From JBCCAG01 sp050331115 (lineage in GTDB: Bacteria; Cyanobacteriota; Cyanobacteriia; CAKZMO01): DNA of 64,000 nt. The stretch covers positions 72,292 through 136,291 of the forward strand of contig JBHJHD010000019.1 of NCBI GenBank assembly GCA_050331115.1, written 5' to 3'. The first letter of the stretch is position 1. Every line of letters starts with the position of its first letter. A program made the translations under genes and the position numbers. Shown here one piece after another: positions 33,865-42,693 of the stretch. The notes below the pieces were generated by a model, which made no database searches, was not told the origin of the DNA, and was given only the letters and a program-made list of their open reading frames with translations.

Positions 33865-35676
33865 ATGCCTTTTGCATTTAGATCTCGAAAGCTAAATAGA
33901 TCCCGAAAGCTGAAGTCAATCCTCTACCGATGCTTCTGCGCCGCGCTTGGCTTGGCTTTAGCGATCGCCACCAGCAGCTGTCAGCTCAACTGGTACCAGA
34001 CCCAGGCGGCCCAAATTCCCCGCCTTGTGATCAGCGAAATCAGCGATCCCAAAACGTTTAACCCTGTGATGAGCCAAGAGGTCACCTCAGTCTTCGGGCT
34101 GCTCTACGAAGGTCTGATGCAGGAGAACGGCATCACCGGCGAGCTAGAGCTAGCCCTAGCCGAGTCCCTCGATATTTCTGAAGACCAAAAGCGGATTGTA
34201 TTTACCCTGCGGGACGGACTTCTGTGGTCAGACGGCGAACCGTTTACCGTCGACGATATCTTGTTTACCTACAACGACATTTACTTCAACCCCAGCATCC
34301 CCAGCGGCGAGAGCGATATTCTGCGAATTGGGGAGGAGGGTCTATTCCCCACCGTCAATAAGCTCGACGAGCGCCGAGTGGAGTTTGTGGTGCCAGAGCC
34401 CTTTGCGCCGTTCTTGCGCTACGCCGGCGGCATCACCATTCTGCCAGAGCATATCCTGGGGCCCACGGTCAACGAAATGGATATGGACGGCAACCCCAGG
34501 TTTTTGTCCGTCTGGGGAACGGATACCGACCCGGCCAGCATCATCGGCAACGGCCCCTACCGGATGCTGAGCTATTCTCCTGGACAGCGCGTTATCTTTG
34601 AGCGCAACCCCCACTACTGGAAAAATACGGCGGATAGCCCGCAGCCGTTCATCGAGCGCTTCGTGCTGCAGATTGTCGAATCCACCGACGCCTCGCTGCT
34701 GCAGTTTCGCTCCGGCGGACTAGACGTGATTGCCGTTCCGCCTGAGAATTTTGCCCTGCTTAAGCGGGAGGAAGATCGCGGCGGCTTTCAAATCTATGAG
34801 GATGGTCCCCGCCCCGGCACCAATTTTATTTCCTTCAACCTCAACCAGGGCAGCCGCGAGGGTAAGCCGCTGGTCGACCCAATTAAGTCAGCCTGGTTCA
34901 CCAACCCCGACTTCCGCCGCGCGATCGCCTACGCCATCGACCGCGATACCATGATCAACAATATCTTTCAGGGTTTGGGAGAGCCCCAAACCTCGCCCAT
35001 ATCGGTGCAAAGCCCCTACTACCTGCCGCCCGGCGACGGGCTAGAGACCTACGACTACAGCGTCGAGACCGCTAAAGCGCTGCTGACTGACGCCGGGTTT
35101 GAGTACGACGCGGAGGGCAAGCTGCAGGACGGGGAGGGCCACCCGGTGCGGTTTACCCTAATCACCAACGCGGGCAACAAAATTCGCGAGGCGATCGGGG
35201 CCCAGGTTAAGCGAGATCTGCTGGACATCGGCATTCAGGTCGACTTTCAGCCCATCGCGTTCAACACTTTGGTGGACAAGCTTTCCAACACGCTGGATTG
35301 GGACTGCTTTATTCTGGGGCTGTCCGGCGGCGTCGAGCCCAACAGCGGCGCTAATGTCTGGCGCACCGACGGCACTCTGCACACCTTCAACCAGTCCGCC
35401 CTGCCGGGGCAGCCCCCCATCGACGGATGGACGGTGTATGACTGGGAGGCCGAGATTAGCAATCTCTATATTCAAGCGGCTCAAGAGCTCGACGAGGAGA
35501 AGCGAAAGGCCCTGTACGCTGAGACTCAGCGGCTCACCCAGGCATACTTGCCCTACATTTACCTGGTCAACCCGCTGTCCTTAGGGGCGGTGCGCAATCG
35601 ACTCGAGAACGTCCAATACTCTGCCCTGGGCGGGGCGCTTTGGAACGTAGAAGCGTTGAGGCTGAGCGAGCAATAG
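33865..35676 (+). CDS. peptide/nickel-type ABC transporter substrate-binding lipoprotein
   Basis: 603 residues of the SBP_bac_5 (DppA/OppA) family. A lipoprotein signal ends IATSSC (Cys about 38). The family signature region runs LAESLDISEDQKRIVFTLRD with WSDGEPFTVDDILFTY. Later blocks are GNGPYRML and FRRAIAYAIDRDTMI. It would capture oligopeptides or similar solutes for an ABC importer, but no permease or ATPase lies beside it. Upstream, a 15-bp repeat (GAAGAAGCGTCATTG) ends two bases before the ATG, and an 18-bp repeat encodes RSRKLN/RSRKLK in the signal. Confidence 0.92.
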   Translation: MPFAFRSRKLNRSRKLKSILYRCFCAALGLALAIATSSCQLNWYQTQAAQIPRLVISEISDPKTFNPVMSQEVTSVFGLLYEGLMQENGITGELELALAESLDISEDQKRIVFTLRDGLLWSDGEPFTVDDILFTYNDIYFNPSIPSGESDILRIGEEGLFPTVNKLDERRVEFVVPEPFAPFLRYAGGITILPEHILGPTVNEMDMDGNPRFLSVWGTDTDPASIIGNGPYRMLSYSPGQRVIFERNPHYWKNTADSPQPFIERFVLQIVESTDASLLQFRSGGLDVIAVPPENFALLKREEDRGGFQIYEDGPRPGTNFISFNLNQGSREGKPLVDPIKSAWFTNPDFRRAIAYAIDRDTMINNIFQGLGEPQTSPISVQSPYYLPPGDGLETYDYSVETAKALLTDAGFEYDAEGKLQDGEGHPVRFTLITNAGNKIREAIGAQVKRDLLDIGIQVDFQPIAFNTLVDKLSNTLDWDCFILGLSGGVEPNSGANVWRTDGTLHTFNQSALPGQPPIDGWTVYDWEAEISNLYIQAAQELDEEKRKALYAETQRLTQAYLPYIYLVNPLSLGAVRNRLENVQYSALGGALWNVEALRLSEQ

Positions 35677-35721
35677 CGTTTTGCTCTACCCTGGAAGTGA
35701 CGCATATAGGATAGGTAGGTT

Positions 35722-36501
35722 TTGCAGCCCGATCAGCTCCAGGCACTCCTGTACAGCGTGGCCCAGGGACAGGTCTCCCCTGAGCACGCCCTGGCCAAGC
35801 TCAAATACTTTGACGTAGAGCCCGTGGGAGACTTTGCCCAGGTCGACCACCACCGCGTGCTGCGCACCGGTTTCCCTGAGGTGGTGTGGGGGCCGGGCAA
35901 GACGCCAGAGCAAATCGTGAAAATCATGCGATCGCTCTCAGACCAGCATCCGGTCGTGATGGCGACCCGCATTGAGCCCGAGGTGTACGCGCAGCTCTCT
36001 CCCCACCTGCCGGACCTGCGCTACTACCCCAGCGCTCGCATCTGCGCTATTGCGCCTGAGGCCGCCCCGCCCCGCTACCCCGGCACCGTTACCCTAATTT
36101 CTGCCGGCACCTCGGATCTGCCCGTCGCCGAGGAGGCCGCCGTCACCGCTGAGCTGTGCGGTTTCGCCACCCAGCGGCTGTGGGATGTGGGGGTGTCGGG
36201 CATTCACCGGCTGCTCGCCCACCGCCACCTCATCCACGAGGCGGACGTGCTGATTGTCGTGGCGGGCATGGAGGGAGCGCTGCCCAGCGTGGTGACCGGA
36301 CTAGCGGCTTGCCCCGTGGTCGCCGTACCCACCAGCGTGGGCTACGGCACCCAGTTCAGCGGCCTGACGCCCTTGCTGACCATGCTCAACTCCAGCGCGA
36401 CGGGGTTAGGGGTGGTGAATATTGACAATGGCTTTGGGGCGGCGATGCTAGCGGCGAAGATTTTGCGCACCGCCGAGCGATTAGCGCCAGGGACGTCTTA
36501 A
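35722..36501 (+). CDS. larB: LarB-like nicotinate-derived cofactor carboxylase (PurE-related)
   Basis: 259 residues. The C-terminal half is AIR-carboxylase/PurE-like: LISAGTSDLPVAEEAAVTA, WDVGVSGIHRLL, VVAGMEGALPSVV and GYGTQFSGLTPLLTMLNS. The N-terminus (LAKLKYFDVEPVGDFAQVDHHR) is typical of LarB, which carboxylates and hydrolyses nicotinic acid adenine dinucleotide toward the nickel-pincer cofactor. The start is TTG at 35722 with AGGTAGG ahead. Neither larC nor larE is in the window; they may lie elsewhere. Confidence 0.88.
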   Translation: MQPDQLQALLYSVAQGQVSPEHALAKLKYFDVEPVGDFAQVDHHRVLRTGFPEVVWGPGKTPEQIVKIMRSLSDQHPVVMATRIEPEVYAQLSPHLPDLRYYPSARICAIAPEAAPPRYPGTVTLISAGTSDLPVAEEAAVTAELCGFATQRLWDVGVSGIHRLLAHRHLIHEADVLIVVAGMEGALPSVVTGLAACPVVAVPTSVGYGTQFSGLTPLLTMLNSSATGLGVVNIDNGFGAAMLAAKILRTAERLAPGTS

Positions 36502-36509
36502 GTACCGCC

Positions 36510-37499
36510 ATGCTCAACGTTACTGAGGTGCTTAACTTCATCAGGGGCTTCAGCATCGCTGGGGTCGCCAGCCGCCTCGACACCCTCCTCAATCCCTTCG
36601 AGCGCTACACCATCCCCCTTGACGACTGGATAAGCGCCGCCGTCGACGTCCTCGTGAACAATTTCCGCCCCCTGTTTCAGGCCATCAGCGTTCCCATCGG
36701 CTGGATACTGGAGGCGATTCAGTCGGGGCTGCTGGCGGTGCCGCCGCTGGTGCTGCTGGTGCTGCTGGGTTTAGTGGCCTGGCAGCTTGCAGGCTGGCGC
36801 GTCGGGGTAGGCTGTCTACTAGCGCTTACAGTGATTGGGTTTGTCGGGGCTTGGGAGCAGGCGCTGGTGTCGCTTTCCCTGGTGCTCACCGCCCTCATCT
36901 TTTGCGTCCTGGTCGGCATTCCCCTAGGCGTAGCCTGCGCCAGCAGCGATCGCGTTGAAGCGCTGGCCCGGCCCCTGCTCGACACCATGCAGACCGTACC
37001 CACCTTTGTATACCTGGTGCCGGTGGTGATGCTGTTCGGCATCGGCGACGTGCCGGGGGTGATTGCCACCATTACCTACGCCCTGCCGCCCCTGATTCGC
37101 CTCACCAACTTGGGCATCCGGCAGGTGCCAGAGGACGTGGTAGAGGCAGCGATCGCCTTTGGTTCTACCCCCCGGCAGGTGCTTTGGGAGGCGCAGCTCC
37201 CCTTGGCAATGCCCACCATCCTGACTGGGATAAACCAGACGGTGCTGTTTGCCCTAGGCATGTCGGTGATTACGGCTATGATTGCCGTGCCTGGGCTGGG
37301 GCTGATGGTGATGCAGGGGGTGGGACGCTTGGATGTCGGTCTGGCGGCGGTGGGGGGCTTGGGCATTGTGGCCCTGGCCATTATCCTAGACCGCATTACC
37401 CAGGCGATCGGGACAAGTCGCCCGGGCTCCTGGCGACAGCGCGGGCCAGTGGGACTTATCTGGACCCTGTTTGATGCTTCGTTCACCAAGGTGTCTTAA
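36510..37499 (+). CDS. glycine betaine/choline-type ABC permease (ProW-like)
   Basis: 329 residues with roughly seven membrane helices. The binding-protein-dependent permease signature EAAIAFGSTPRQVLWEAQLPLAMP contacts the ATPase. TMQTVPTFVYLVPVVMLFGIG is diagnostic of the ProW/OpuAB group importing compatible solutes. It begins 8 bp after larB, so the two may be cotranscribed although functionally unrelated. No ProV ATPase or ProX binding protein is nearby; the downstream gene is on the other strand. Confidence 0.9.
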   Translation: MLNVTEVLNFIRGFSIAGVASRLDTLLNPFERYTIPLDDWISAAVDVLVNNFRPLFQAISVPIGWILEAIQSGLLAVPPLVLLVLLGLVAWQLAGWRVGVGCLLALTVIGFVGAWEQALVSLSLVLTALIFCVLVGIPLGVACASSDRVEALARPLLDTMQTVPTFVYLVPVVMLFGIGDVPGVIATITYALPPLIRLTNLGIRQVPEDVVEAAIAFGSTPRQVLWEAQLPLAMPTILTGINQTVLFALGMSVITAMIAVPGLGLMVMQGVGRLDVGLAAVGGLGIVALAIILDRITQAIGTSRPGSWRQRGPVGLIWTLFDASFTKVS

Positions 37500-37541
37500 C
37501 CGCGATTTAAAGGCCGACAAGAGGCACTAGATCATGACGCT

Positions 37542-38015
37542 CTAGGACACCTTAATCAGCACGCGATCGCCGTCAATCTTAGCTTCGTAGGTCGGCAGCG
37601 GCTCCGACGCCGGCCCCTCAGTTACGCTGCCGTCAGGGGCAAACTTAGAGCCGTGGCAGGGGCAGGCGAACGCCTCGCCATCCCAGTCGACGGTGCAGCC
37701 CTGGTGGGTACAGAGGGTGTTCACCGCCATCACGCCCCCGGATGAACCCTGAACGACGGCCACCTGTTCGCCCTGGAAATTTTGGCTGGAAATGCTGCCC
37801 TCCTCTAGCTCGGAGACCGTACCGATTGCGGAGAAGCCTGCCGCGTCTGGGGTAGACTCTAGCTCTGCAGAAGCCGTGCCGCCCGCTGCAGATGGAGTAT
37901 CAGACGATGCGGTGCCAGACGATGCGGTATCAGACTTGCAGGCGGCGATCGCGACGGGCAGCGAGCTTGCCAAGAGACCAAAGCCGATCCAGTTTACAAA
38001 TTCACGTCGTTTCAT
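37542..38015 (-). CDS. Rieske [2Fe-2S] protein with Tat-lipoprotein signal (PetC3-like)
   Basis: 157 residues. The N-terminus KRREFVNWIGFG is a Tat-type twin-arginine signal and ends AIAAC, a lipobox. A Ser/Ala-rich linker with a 15-bp repeat (37901-37930) precedes the Rieske domain with ligands CTHQGC and CPCHGSKF, so the cluster has the usual 2 Cys/2 His. The short length, without the C-terminal anchor of b6f PetC, is like the minor cyanobacterial PetC3 of the cytoplasmic membrane. No cytochrome b partner is adjacent. It could accept electrons from quinol or other proteins. Confidence 0.85.
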   Translation of the reverse strand: MKRREFVNWIGFGLLASSLPVAIAACKSDTASSGTASSDTPSAAGGTASAELESTPDAAGFSAIGTVSELEEGSISSQNFQGEQVAVVQGSSGGVMAVNTLCTHQGCTVDWDGEAFACPCHGSKFAPDGSVTEGPASEPLPTYEAKIDGDRVLIKVS

Positions 38016-38161
38016 AGCTGTTTCCTTTCTGGAAAATTAGGGCTGCTGGCATGGCACATCAGGTCTTAAGCCAAAAGCTTCGCTCTAAACGATAGGGCCA
38101 ACGCTCTCGGATTACAAGCAGTCTTATGCAAACAGCGTGAGTCTAGGCGGCATTATCCTAA

Positions 38162-38203
38162 GCAGAATCCATGGTGTCTGACTTTTGACACCGTGGATTC
38201 TGC
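38162..38203. terminator. 17-bp inverted repeat after the pirin gene
   Basis: GCAGAATCCATGGTGTC (38162-38178), 8-nt loop, then its complement with one mismatch (38187-38203). It follows the stop of the leftward pirin gene by 39 bp. There is no clean T-run on the - strand after the stem, so termination may be weak or need a factor. A short element end is another possibility. Confidence 0.5.
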
Positions 38204-38241
38204 AGGGTTAGAGGCGAGACTTTTGGCCTATTTCCGCTACC

Positions 38242-38967
38242 CTAGGCGGCTAGATCGAACAGCAGTAGCTCAGTATCTTTCGATGCGCCCGTCAGCTGCA
38301 TCCGGGACGCTGATGACACCGCCACGCCGTCGCCGGCCGCAAGCCGCTGCGCCTCTTGCCCGTCCAGATCGCTGCTGAGGGCCACAGCGCCCTTAACCAC
38401 TTGAATCCAGGCGGCTCGCTCTGGCCTTAGGTCGTAGCTGACGCGATCGCCGTCCCCCAGCACGGCGGCAGAGAGAGAAACGTCCTGATGAATGGTCACG
38501 GAGCCGTCCCGGCCCTCCGGCGAGCCTATGAGCCGGAGCTGTCCCTGCTTTTCTGCCTGGGGCACATACACCTGCTCGTAGCTCGGCGCTAGACCTTCGT
38601 GAGCGGGCTCGATCCAAATTTGCAGGAAATGTACACCCTCGGTTTTGGAGGGGTTAAATTCGCTGTGGCGAATGCCGGTTCCCGCAGACATGCGCTGCAC
38701 ATCGCCGGGGCGAATGATAGAGCCGGTGCCGAGGCTGTCTTTGTGCTCAAGCTCTCCTTCTAGGACATAGGAAATAATTTCCATGTCCCTGTGGCCATGG
38801 GTACCAAATCCCTGGCCTGGCTCAACGCGATCTTCGTTGATAACCCGCAGCGACGAGAATCCCATGTGGCGAGGGTCGTAATAGCTGCCAAAGGAAAACG
38901 TGTGCCGACTATCGAGCCATCCGAAGTTGACCGCACCGCGTTCCTGGGCTGGACGAATCGTAAGCAT
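38242..38967 (-). CDS. pirin family protein (YhhW-like quercetinase)
   Basis: 241-residue bicupin. The metal-binding N-terminal motif is FGTHGHRDMEIISYVLEGEL, with the further His/Glu in GTGIRHSEFNPSK. YhhW-type pirins show quercetin 2,3-dioxygenase activity in vitro; the in vivo role is unclear. It is divergent from a LysR regulator with 173 bp between, an arrangement often seen for pirins, so the regulator probably controls it. Confidence 0.92.
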   Translation of the reverse strand: MLTIRPAQERGAVNFGWLDSRHTFSFGSYYDPRHMGFSSLRVINEDRVEPGQGFGTHGHRDMEIISYVLEGELEHKDSLGTGSIIRPGDVQRMSAGTGIRHSEFNPSKTEGVHFLQIWIEPAHEGLAPSYEQVYVPQAEKQGQLRLIGSPEGRDGSVTIHQDVSLSAAVLGDGDRVSYDLRPERAAWIQVVKGAVALSSDLDGQEAQRLAAGDGVAVSSASRMQLTGASKDTELLLFDLAA

Positions 38968-39140
38968 AATATCTCCCCCCTAGCTAAGGTTATTAGCTTT
39001 TTTAGGTCCTCAATGTCATTATGGATTGAATTTAAATAAAAGACAATATATGGTTTTAGACGCACACTGTATCTATTTGATTGACAATTGAGCCAAGATT
39101 GCCACAGCAGTACTGTGGATTAGCGAACGTGGATTAGCAC

Positions 39141-40031
39141 ATGGACAAATTTGAGGCACTGCGGGCCTTTACTCGCGTCGTTGAGCAAGGCAGCTTCGCG
39201 GCAGCGGCCCGCGAAATGGGGCAGTCTCGATCTAGCGTCAACAAGCTCGTGATTCAGCTCGAAAACCAGCTGGGGGCGCAGCTGCTGCAGCGGACTACGC
39301 GCAAGGTCAGCCTGACGGCCACCGGACTGGCGTTCTACGAACGGTGCCTGGGAATCTTGGCAGACCTGGAAGAAGCGGAGCTAGCGGTGATGCAGCTGCA
39401 CGATGAGCCCCGGGGCGACCTGCGCATCAATGCGCCCATGTCTTTCGGGCAGCTGCACGTAGGGCCGGCGATCGCCGACTTCATGGCCCAGTATCCCCAG
39501 CTCTGCGTTCAGCTCACCCTGGAGGATCGGTTTGTAGACCCAATCGCTGAAGGGTTCGACGTTGTAATTCGGATCGCGGCCCCGCCCGAAAGCCCGAGCC
39601 TAGTGGTGCACGCGATCGCCCCCATGCCCCGCCTACTCTGTGCGGCTCCCGCCTACCTGCAGCAGCATGGGGTACCTGGGCATCCGAGGGAGCTGCGGCA
39701 GCATCGCTGCTTGCATTACGGCTATCTGGCCTCTGGCAAGGCCTGGCAGCTGACTGGCCCCGATGGTGAGCACCGCGTTCCCGTCCAGAGCGCCCTATGC
39801 TCAAATAACGGTGAAGTGCTTCACCAGGCTGCCCTAAAGGGCTTGGGCATTGTGCTGCTGCCCAAATTCATCCTTAAATCAGAATCACAGGCCGGACGCC
39901 TGCAGCACATTCTGCCGGACTACGCGCCGCCGGAAGCCGCCCTCAGCATCATCTACCCGTCGAATCGGCACCTCTCGACCAAAGTCCGCCTTCTGCAAGA
40001 CTTCCTGAGCGATCGCTTTCGTGATCTATAA
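39141..40031 (+). CDS. LysR-type transcriptional regulator
   Basis: 296 residues. N-terminal winged helix: MDKFEALRAFTRVVEQGSF with the recognition helix SSVNKLVIQLENQLGAQLL, then RTTRKVSLTATG. The C-terminal effector domain is of the CrgA-like group, where GLGIVLLPKFI is typical. The effector is unknown. It is divergent from the pirin gene and likely acts on the 173-bp intergenic region, which is AT-rich and contains several ATTGA/CAATT stretches but no unmistakable T-N11-A palindrome. Confidence 0.93.
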   Translation: MDKFEALRAFTRVVEQGSFAAAAREMGQSRSSVNKLVIQLENQLGAQLLQRTTRKVSLTATGLAFYERCLGILADLEEAELAVMQLHDEPRGDLRINAPMSFGQLHVGPAIADFMAQYPQLCVQLTLEDRFVDPIAEGFDVVIRIAAPPESPSLVVHAIAPMPRLLCAAPAYLQQHGVPGHPRELRQHRCLHYGYLASGKAWQLTGPDGEHRVPVQSALCSNNGEVLHQAALKGLGIVLLPKFILKSESQAGRLQHILPDYAPPEAALSIIYPSNRHLSTKVRLLQDFLSDRFRDL

Positions 40032-40127
40032 AGATTAGCTTTAATATCTATAGCGTCAGCTCACCTACCCCAGTTGATGTCCAGTCCTTTTCTATCGCTC
40101 GCCTTAAGGCATTTTTAGCAAACCCAC

Positions 40128-40913
40128 ATGGCCATTAAATTCAAAACGTCCCAATTACGCCCGGCCCTAATCCGCCTCAGCGCTGGCCTACTGATGGCGA
40201 TCGCTTTATGCCTAGGTCCCCTCCCCGCCCTGGCAGACGCCGTTCCAGCCCAGCATGACGCCCAGCACGAGACCCAGTACGACTATGGTGCCCGCCGTCC
40301 CAGCGCTGACGGCACTGGCAAAGTCTACCTAGGCCGAGAAATCGCCCAGGTGATGGGGCATCGGGGTGCAGGCTGGCTAGAGCGCCCTAGCCGCGAGCAG
40401 CAGGAGCGCCCCAGTCTGCTCGTATCGCTTTTAGAGCTAGAAGAAGACATGGTGGTCGCCGACGTTGGGGCCGGCACCGGCTACTTCACCTTTCGCATTG
40501 CGCCTCAGGTGCCCCAGGGTAAAGTGCTGGCGGTAGATATTCAGCCTGAGATGCTAGATATCGTTGAGTTTTTGCGGGAGGACGGGCAGGTCCCTAACGT
40601 GGAGACCATCTTGGCCAGCGAAAGCGACCCCCACCTGCCTGAACAAATCGACCTGGTGCTGCTGGTAGACGCCTATCATGAATTCGCCTACCCCTATGAG
40701 GTGACAACGGCGATCGCCCAGGCGCTGCGTCCGGGGGGGCGGGTGGTGCTGGCGGAATATCGGGGCGAAAATCCGTTTATCCCTATCAAGCGGCACCACA
40801 AGATGACGGAGCGGCAGGTGAAACGGGAGCTAGAGCGAGCGGGGCTGCAGTGGGTGAGCACCACCGAAGCGTTGCCGAACCAGCATCTGATCACCTTTGA
40901 AAAGCCGCTGTAG
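40128..40913 (+). CDS. exported class I SAM-dependent methyltransferase
   Basis: 261 residues. A basic start and hydrophobic core (LSAGLLMAIALCLGPLPALADA) form a classic signal peptide cut near residue 37. The mature part is a seven-strand methyltransferase: VVADVGAGTGYFTFRIAP (motif I), VLAVDIQPEML, and QIDLVLLVDAYHEFAYP. Similar signal-bearing proteins are widespread in bacteria. A SAM enzyme in the periplasm is puzzling because SAM is cytoplasmic; the protein may not be a methyltransferase in vivo. Confidence 0.82.
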   Translation: MAIKFKTSQLRPALIRLSAGLLMAIALCLGPLPALADAVPAQHDAQHETQYDYGARRPSADGTGKVYLGREIAQVMGHRGAGWLERPSREQQERPSLLVSLLELEEDMVVADVGAGTGYFTFRIAPQVPQGKVLAVDIQPEMLDIVEFLREDGQVPNVETILASESDPHLPEQIDLVLLVDAYHEFAYPYEVTTAIAQALRPGGRVVLAEYRGENPFIPIKRHHKMTERQVKRELERAGLQWVSTTEALPNQHLITFEKPL

Positions 40914-41024
40914 CGCCAGGCGGTAGACCTGTCTGTCGATTGAGCAAGATACCGCTCAGTGCAGTGCATCCGCCCATAGCGCCATAATGCCAGCCTTACA
41001 GCCGCCGAAAGTATAGCCCCGGAA

Positions 41025-42599
41025 TTACAGCCTGCAAAAGCGGCGATCGCCGTCTCGTGCCGGGTCCTGCCAAGAATAGGCAAAATGGCTGACGGTCTGG
41101 ATCTGGGGCATCGCCTGGCGAATAGCGCTCATCTGCGCCTCTAGCGGGGGGTGACTCTGCAGCGTTCGGCCCCAGGCCCCCGCCAGCACTGGCATTACCC
41201 CCGTCGCCGAGGGAGACTGGTCCAAAACCCGCTGAATCTTGGAGAGAACACAGCTGGCGTCACCGCAGACGCCGTAGGCCATGGGGTGCCACTCCATCGA
41301 TGTGGGAAAGCGATCCCAGGGCTGCAGCCGCGAATCGTAGCCCTGGCTCACCGCCGCGTTGGCGTTGGGAAAGAAAACCGCCCCAGTGGGCAGTCCGGCC
41401 CGCTCTGCCGCCAGCCGCGCCACCGCCAGAAAATCGAGCACGCCCTGGGTCGCATGGCCGACGCTCAAGTCCCAAAGGGCCTGCTGCAGCATTGGGGTCA
41501 GCTCATTGGCCTCTAGTTCCACAGCGTTGTCGGGAAGCGTCTGCCCTTGCCACTGGGGCAGCAGGTCGTCGGGGAACTGTTCCTGAACGGCGTTCAGATC
41601 GCCTACGGTAACGTAGCCCTGGCCCAGGAATTTCTCAATCAGCGCCCTGCCGCTGGGGTTAAGCGATCGCTCTAGCAGGGCACCGCGCGCCGCATCCCCG
41701 TAAATCCATAGGTCCTGAACCCGGCTGGCGACCGACTCGCCCCCAAATCCGCGCGGGTAGCGCACGTAGTCAAACAGCATACCGTCCGGCTGCCGCTGGG
41801 CTACAGCCTGGGCCATCCAGTAGTAGTCCTGCTTCGCCTTCAGATTATAGGGGTCGATGAATACTTCCTCTGAGCTATTGGCGTCGGTAAACTCGCGGCG
41901 GGCTTCCTCGAAAGCGGTGATGCTGGTCTGCCCCCGGCCGTTGCGGGCCAAGATATCCTCGTGGACGGTGGCGTAGGAGTAGCCGAAGTTCATCGTAAAC
42001 ATCCAGGCATAGACCTTTAGGCCCCGCTCGTGGCCCTTACTGATGGTCTCCGCCAGTAGGTCAGCGCTCTCGTAGCCGGGGTTGCGCACGACCGACGGCC
42101 AGGCGGTATCGTTGCTGGCCATGGGGAGCAGTACTTGACCGTTGTAAAACGCCTCTAGATAAACCTGGTTGTAGCCCAGATCGACAATGTGGTCGAGCAC
42201 CTCATCCACGACGCCGGGGCGGACGTCACAAGGGTAGAGCCGCAGCCAAATCGCCTGCTGCTTAGGCCAGGCCTGGGCGCGGCAGCGCTGTAGGTCGTCA
42301 GCGCTTTGCGCTAGTGCGGTGCTATAGCTCTGCTGCGCTCCCGGATCGCCGGAGAGGGCCGCCTGCCGAAGCGTGTCTTTGGCGGTGGGGTCTACCGTGC
42401 TGTGGCAGTAGGGCGCAGTGCGTCCCTGGACAGGGCGAATATCAAACCGGAGCACTGCGCCAAAGGCCATTAAGGCGGCGAGCAAAATCACTGCGGGCCG
42501 CCTGAGATGGCGCCAGGAAACGTGACGCCAAGAGAGATAGCGCCAAGAAAAATGACGCCAAAGTCTCTGCTTTAACTGATTAAACGCCCTATTGCCCAT
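41025..42599 (-). CDS. GHL10-like glycosyl hydrolase family protein (UPF0748 type)
   Basis: About 524 residues from the ATG at 42599; the open frame runs further upstream into mutY, but that start is less likely. After a basic repeat segment (WRHFSWRYLSWRHVSWRHL) is a membrane helix (AVILLAALMAFGAVL). The extracytoplasmic barrel has WLRLYPCDVRPG, LGYNQVYLEAFYNGQVLLP, LKVYAWMFTMNFGYSY, VFIDPYNLKAKQDY and DGMLFDYVRYPRGFGG, the last diagnostic of GHL10-type (DUF187-like) enzymes. The substrate is unknown, possibly cell wall or exopolysaccharide. Confidence 0.8.
   Translation of the reverse strand: MGNRAFNQLKQRLWRHFSWRYLSWRHVSWRHLRRPAVILLAALMAFGAVLRFDIRPVQGRTAPYCHSTVDPTAKDTLRQAALSGDPGAQQSYSTALAQSADDLQRCRAQAWPKQQAIWLRLYPCDVRPGVVDEVLDHIVDLGYNQVYLEAFYNGQVLLPMASNDTAWPSVVRNPGYESADLLAETISKGHERGLKVYAWMFTMNFGYSYATVHEDILARNGRGQTSITAFEEARREFTDANSSEEVFIDPYNLKAKQDYYWMAQAVAQRQPDGMLFDYVRYPRGFGGESVASRVQDLWIYGDAARGALLERSLNPSGRALIEKFLGQGYVTVGDLNAVQEQFPDDLLPQWQGQTLPDNAVELEANELTPMLQQALWDLSVGHATQGVLDFLAVARLAAERAGLPTGAVFFPNANAAVSQGYDSRLQPWDRFPTSMEWHPMAYGVCGDASCVLSKIQRVLDQSPSATGVMPVLAGAWGRTLQSHPPLEAQMSAIRQAMPQIQTVSHFAYSWQDPARDGDRRFCRL
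42511..42570 (-). repeat. four 15-bp tandem units at the 5' end of the GHL10-like gene
   Basis: Units starting CGCCA at 42511, 42526, 42541 and 42556 (for example CGCCAAGAGAGATAG). They encode the SWRHx pentapeptides before the membrane helix; the fourth unit has diverged. Confidence 0.9.
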
Positions 42600-42693
42600 A
42601 TCTCTCCCGCAAAACATCGCGATCGCCCGCTTCGATATTCGTTGACTCAACCCTATAATCCGACAAAATTTTAAACCAAGCCTGAGTCTCCCA

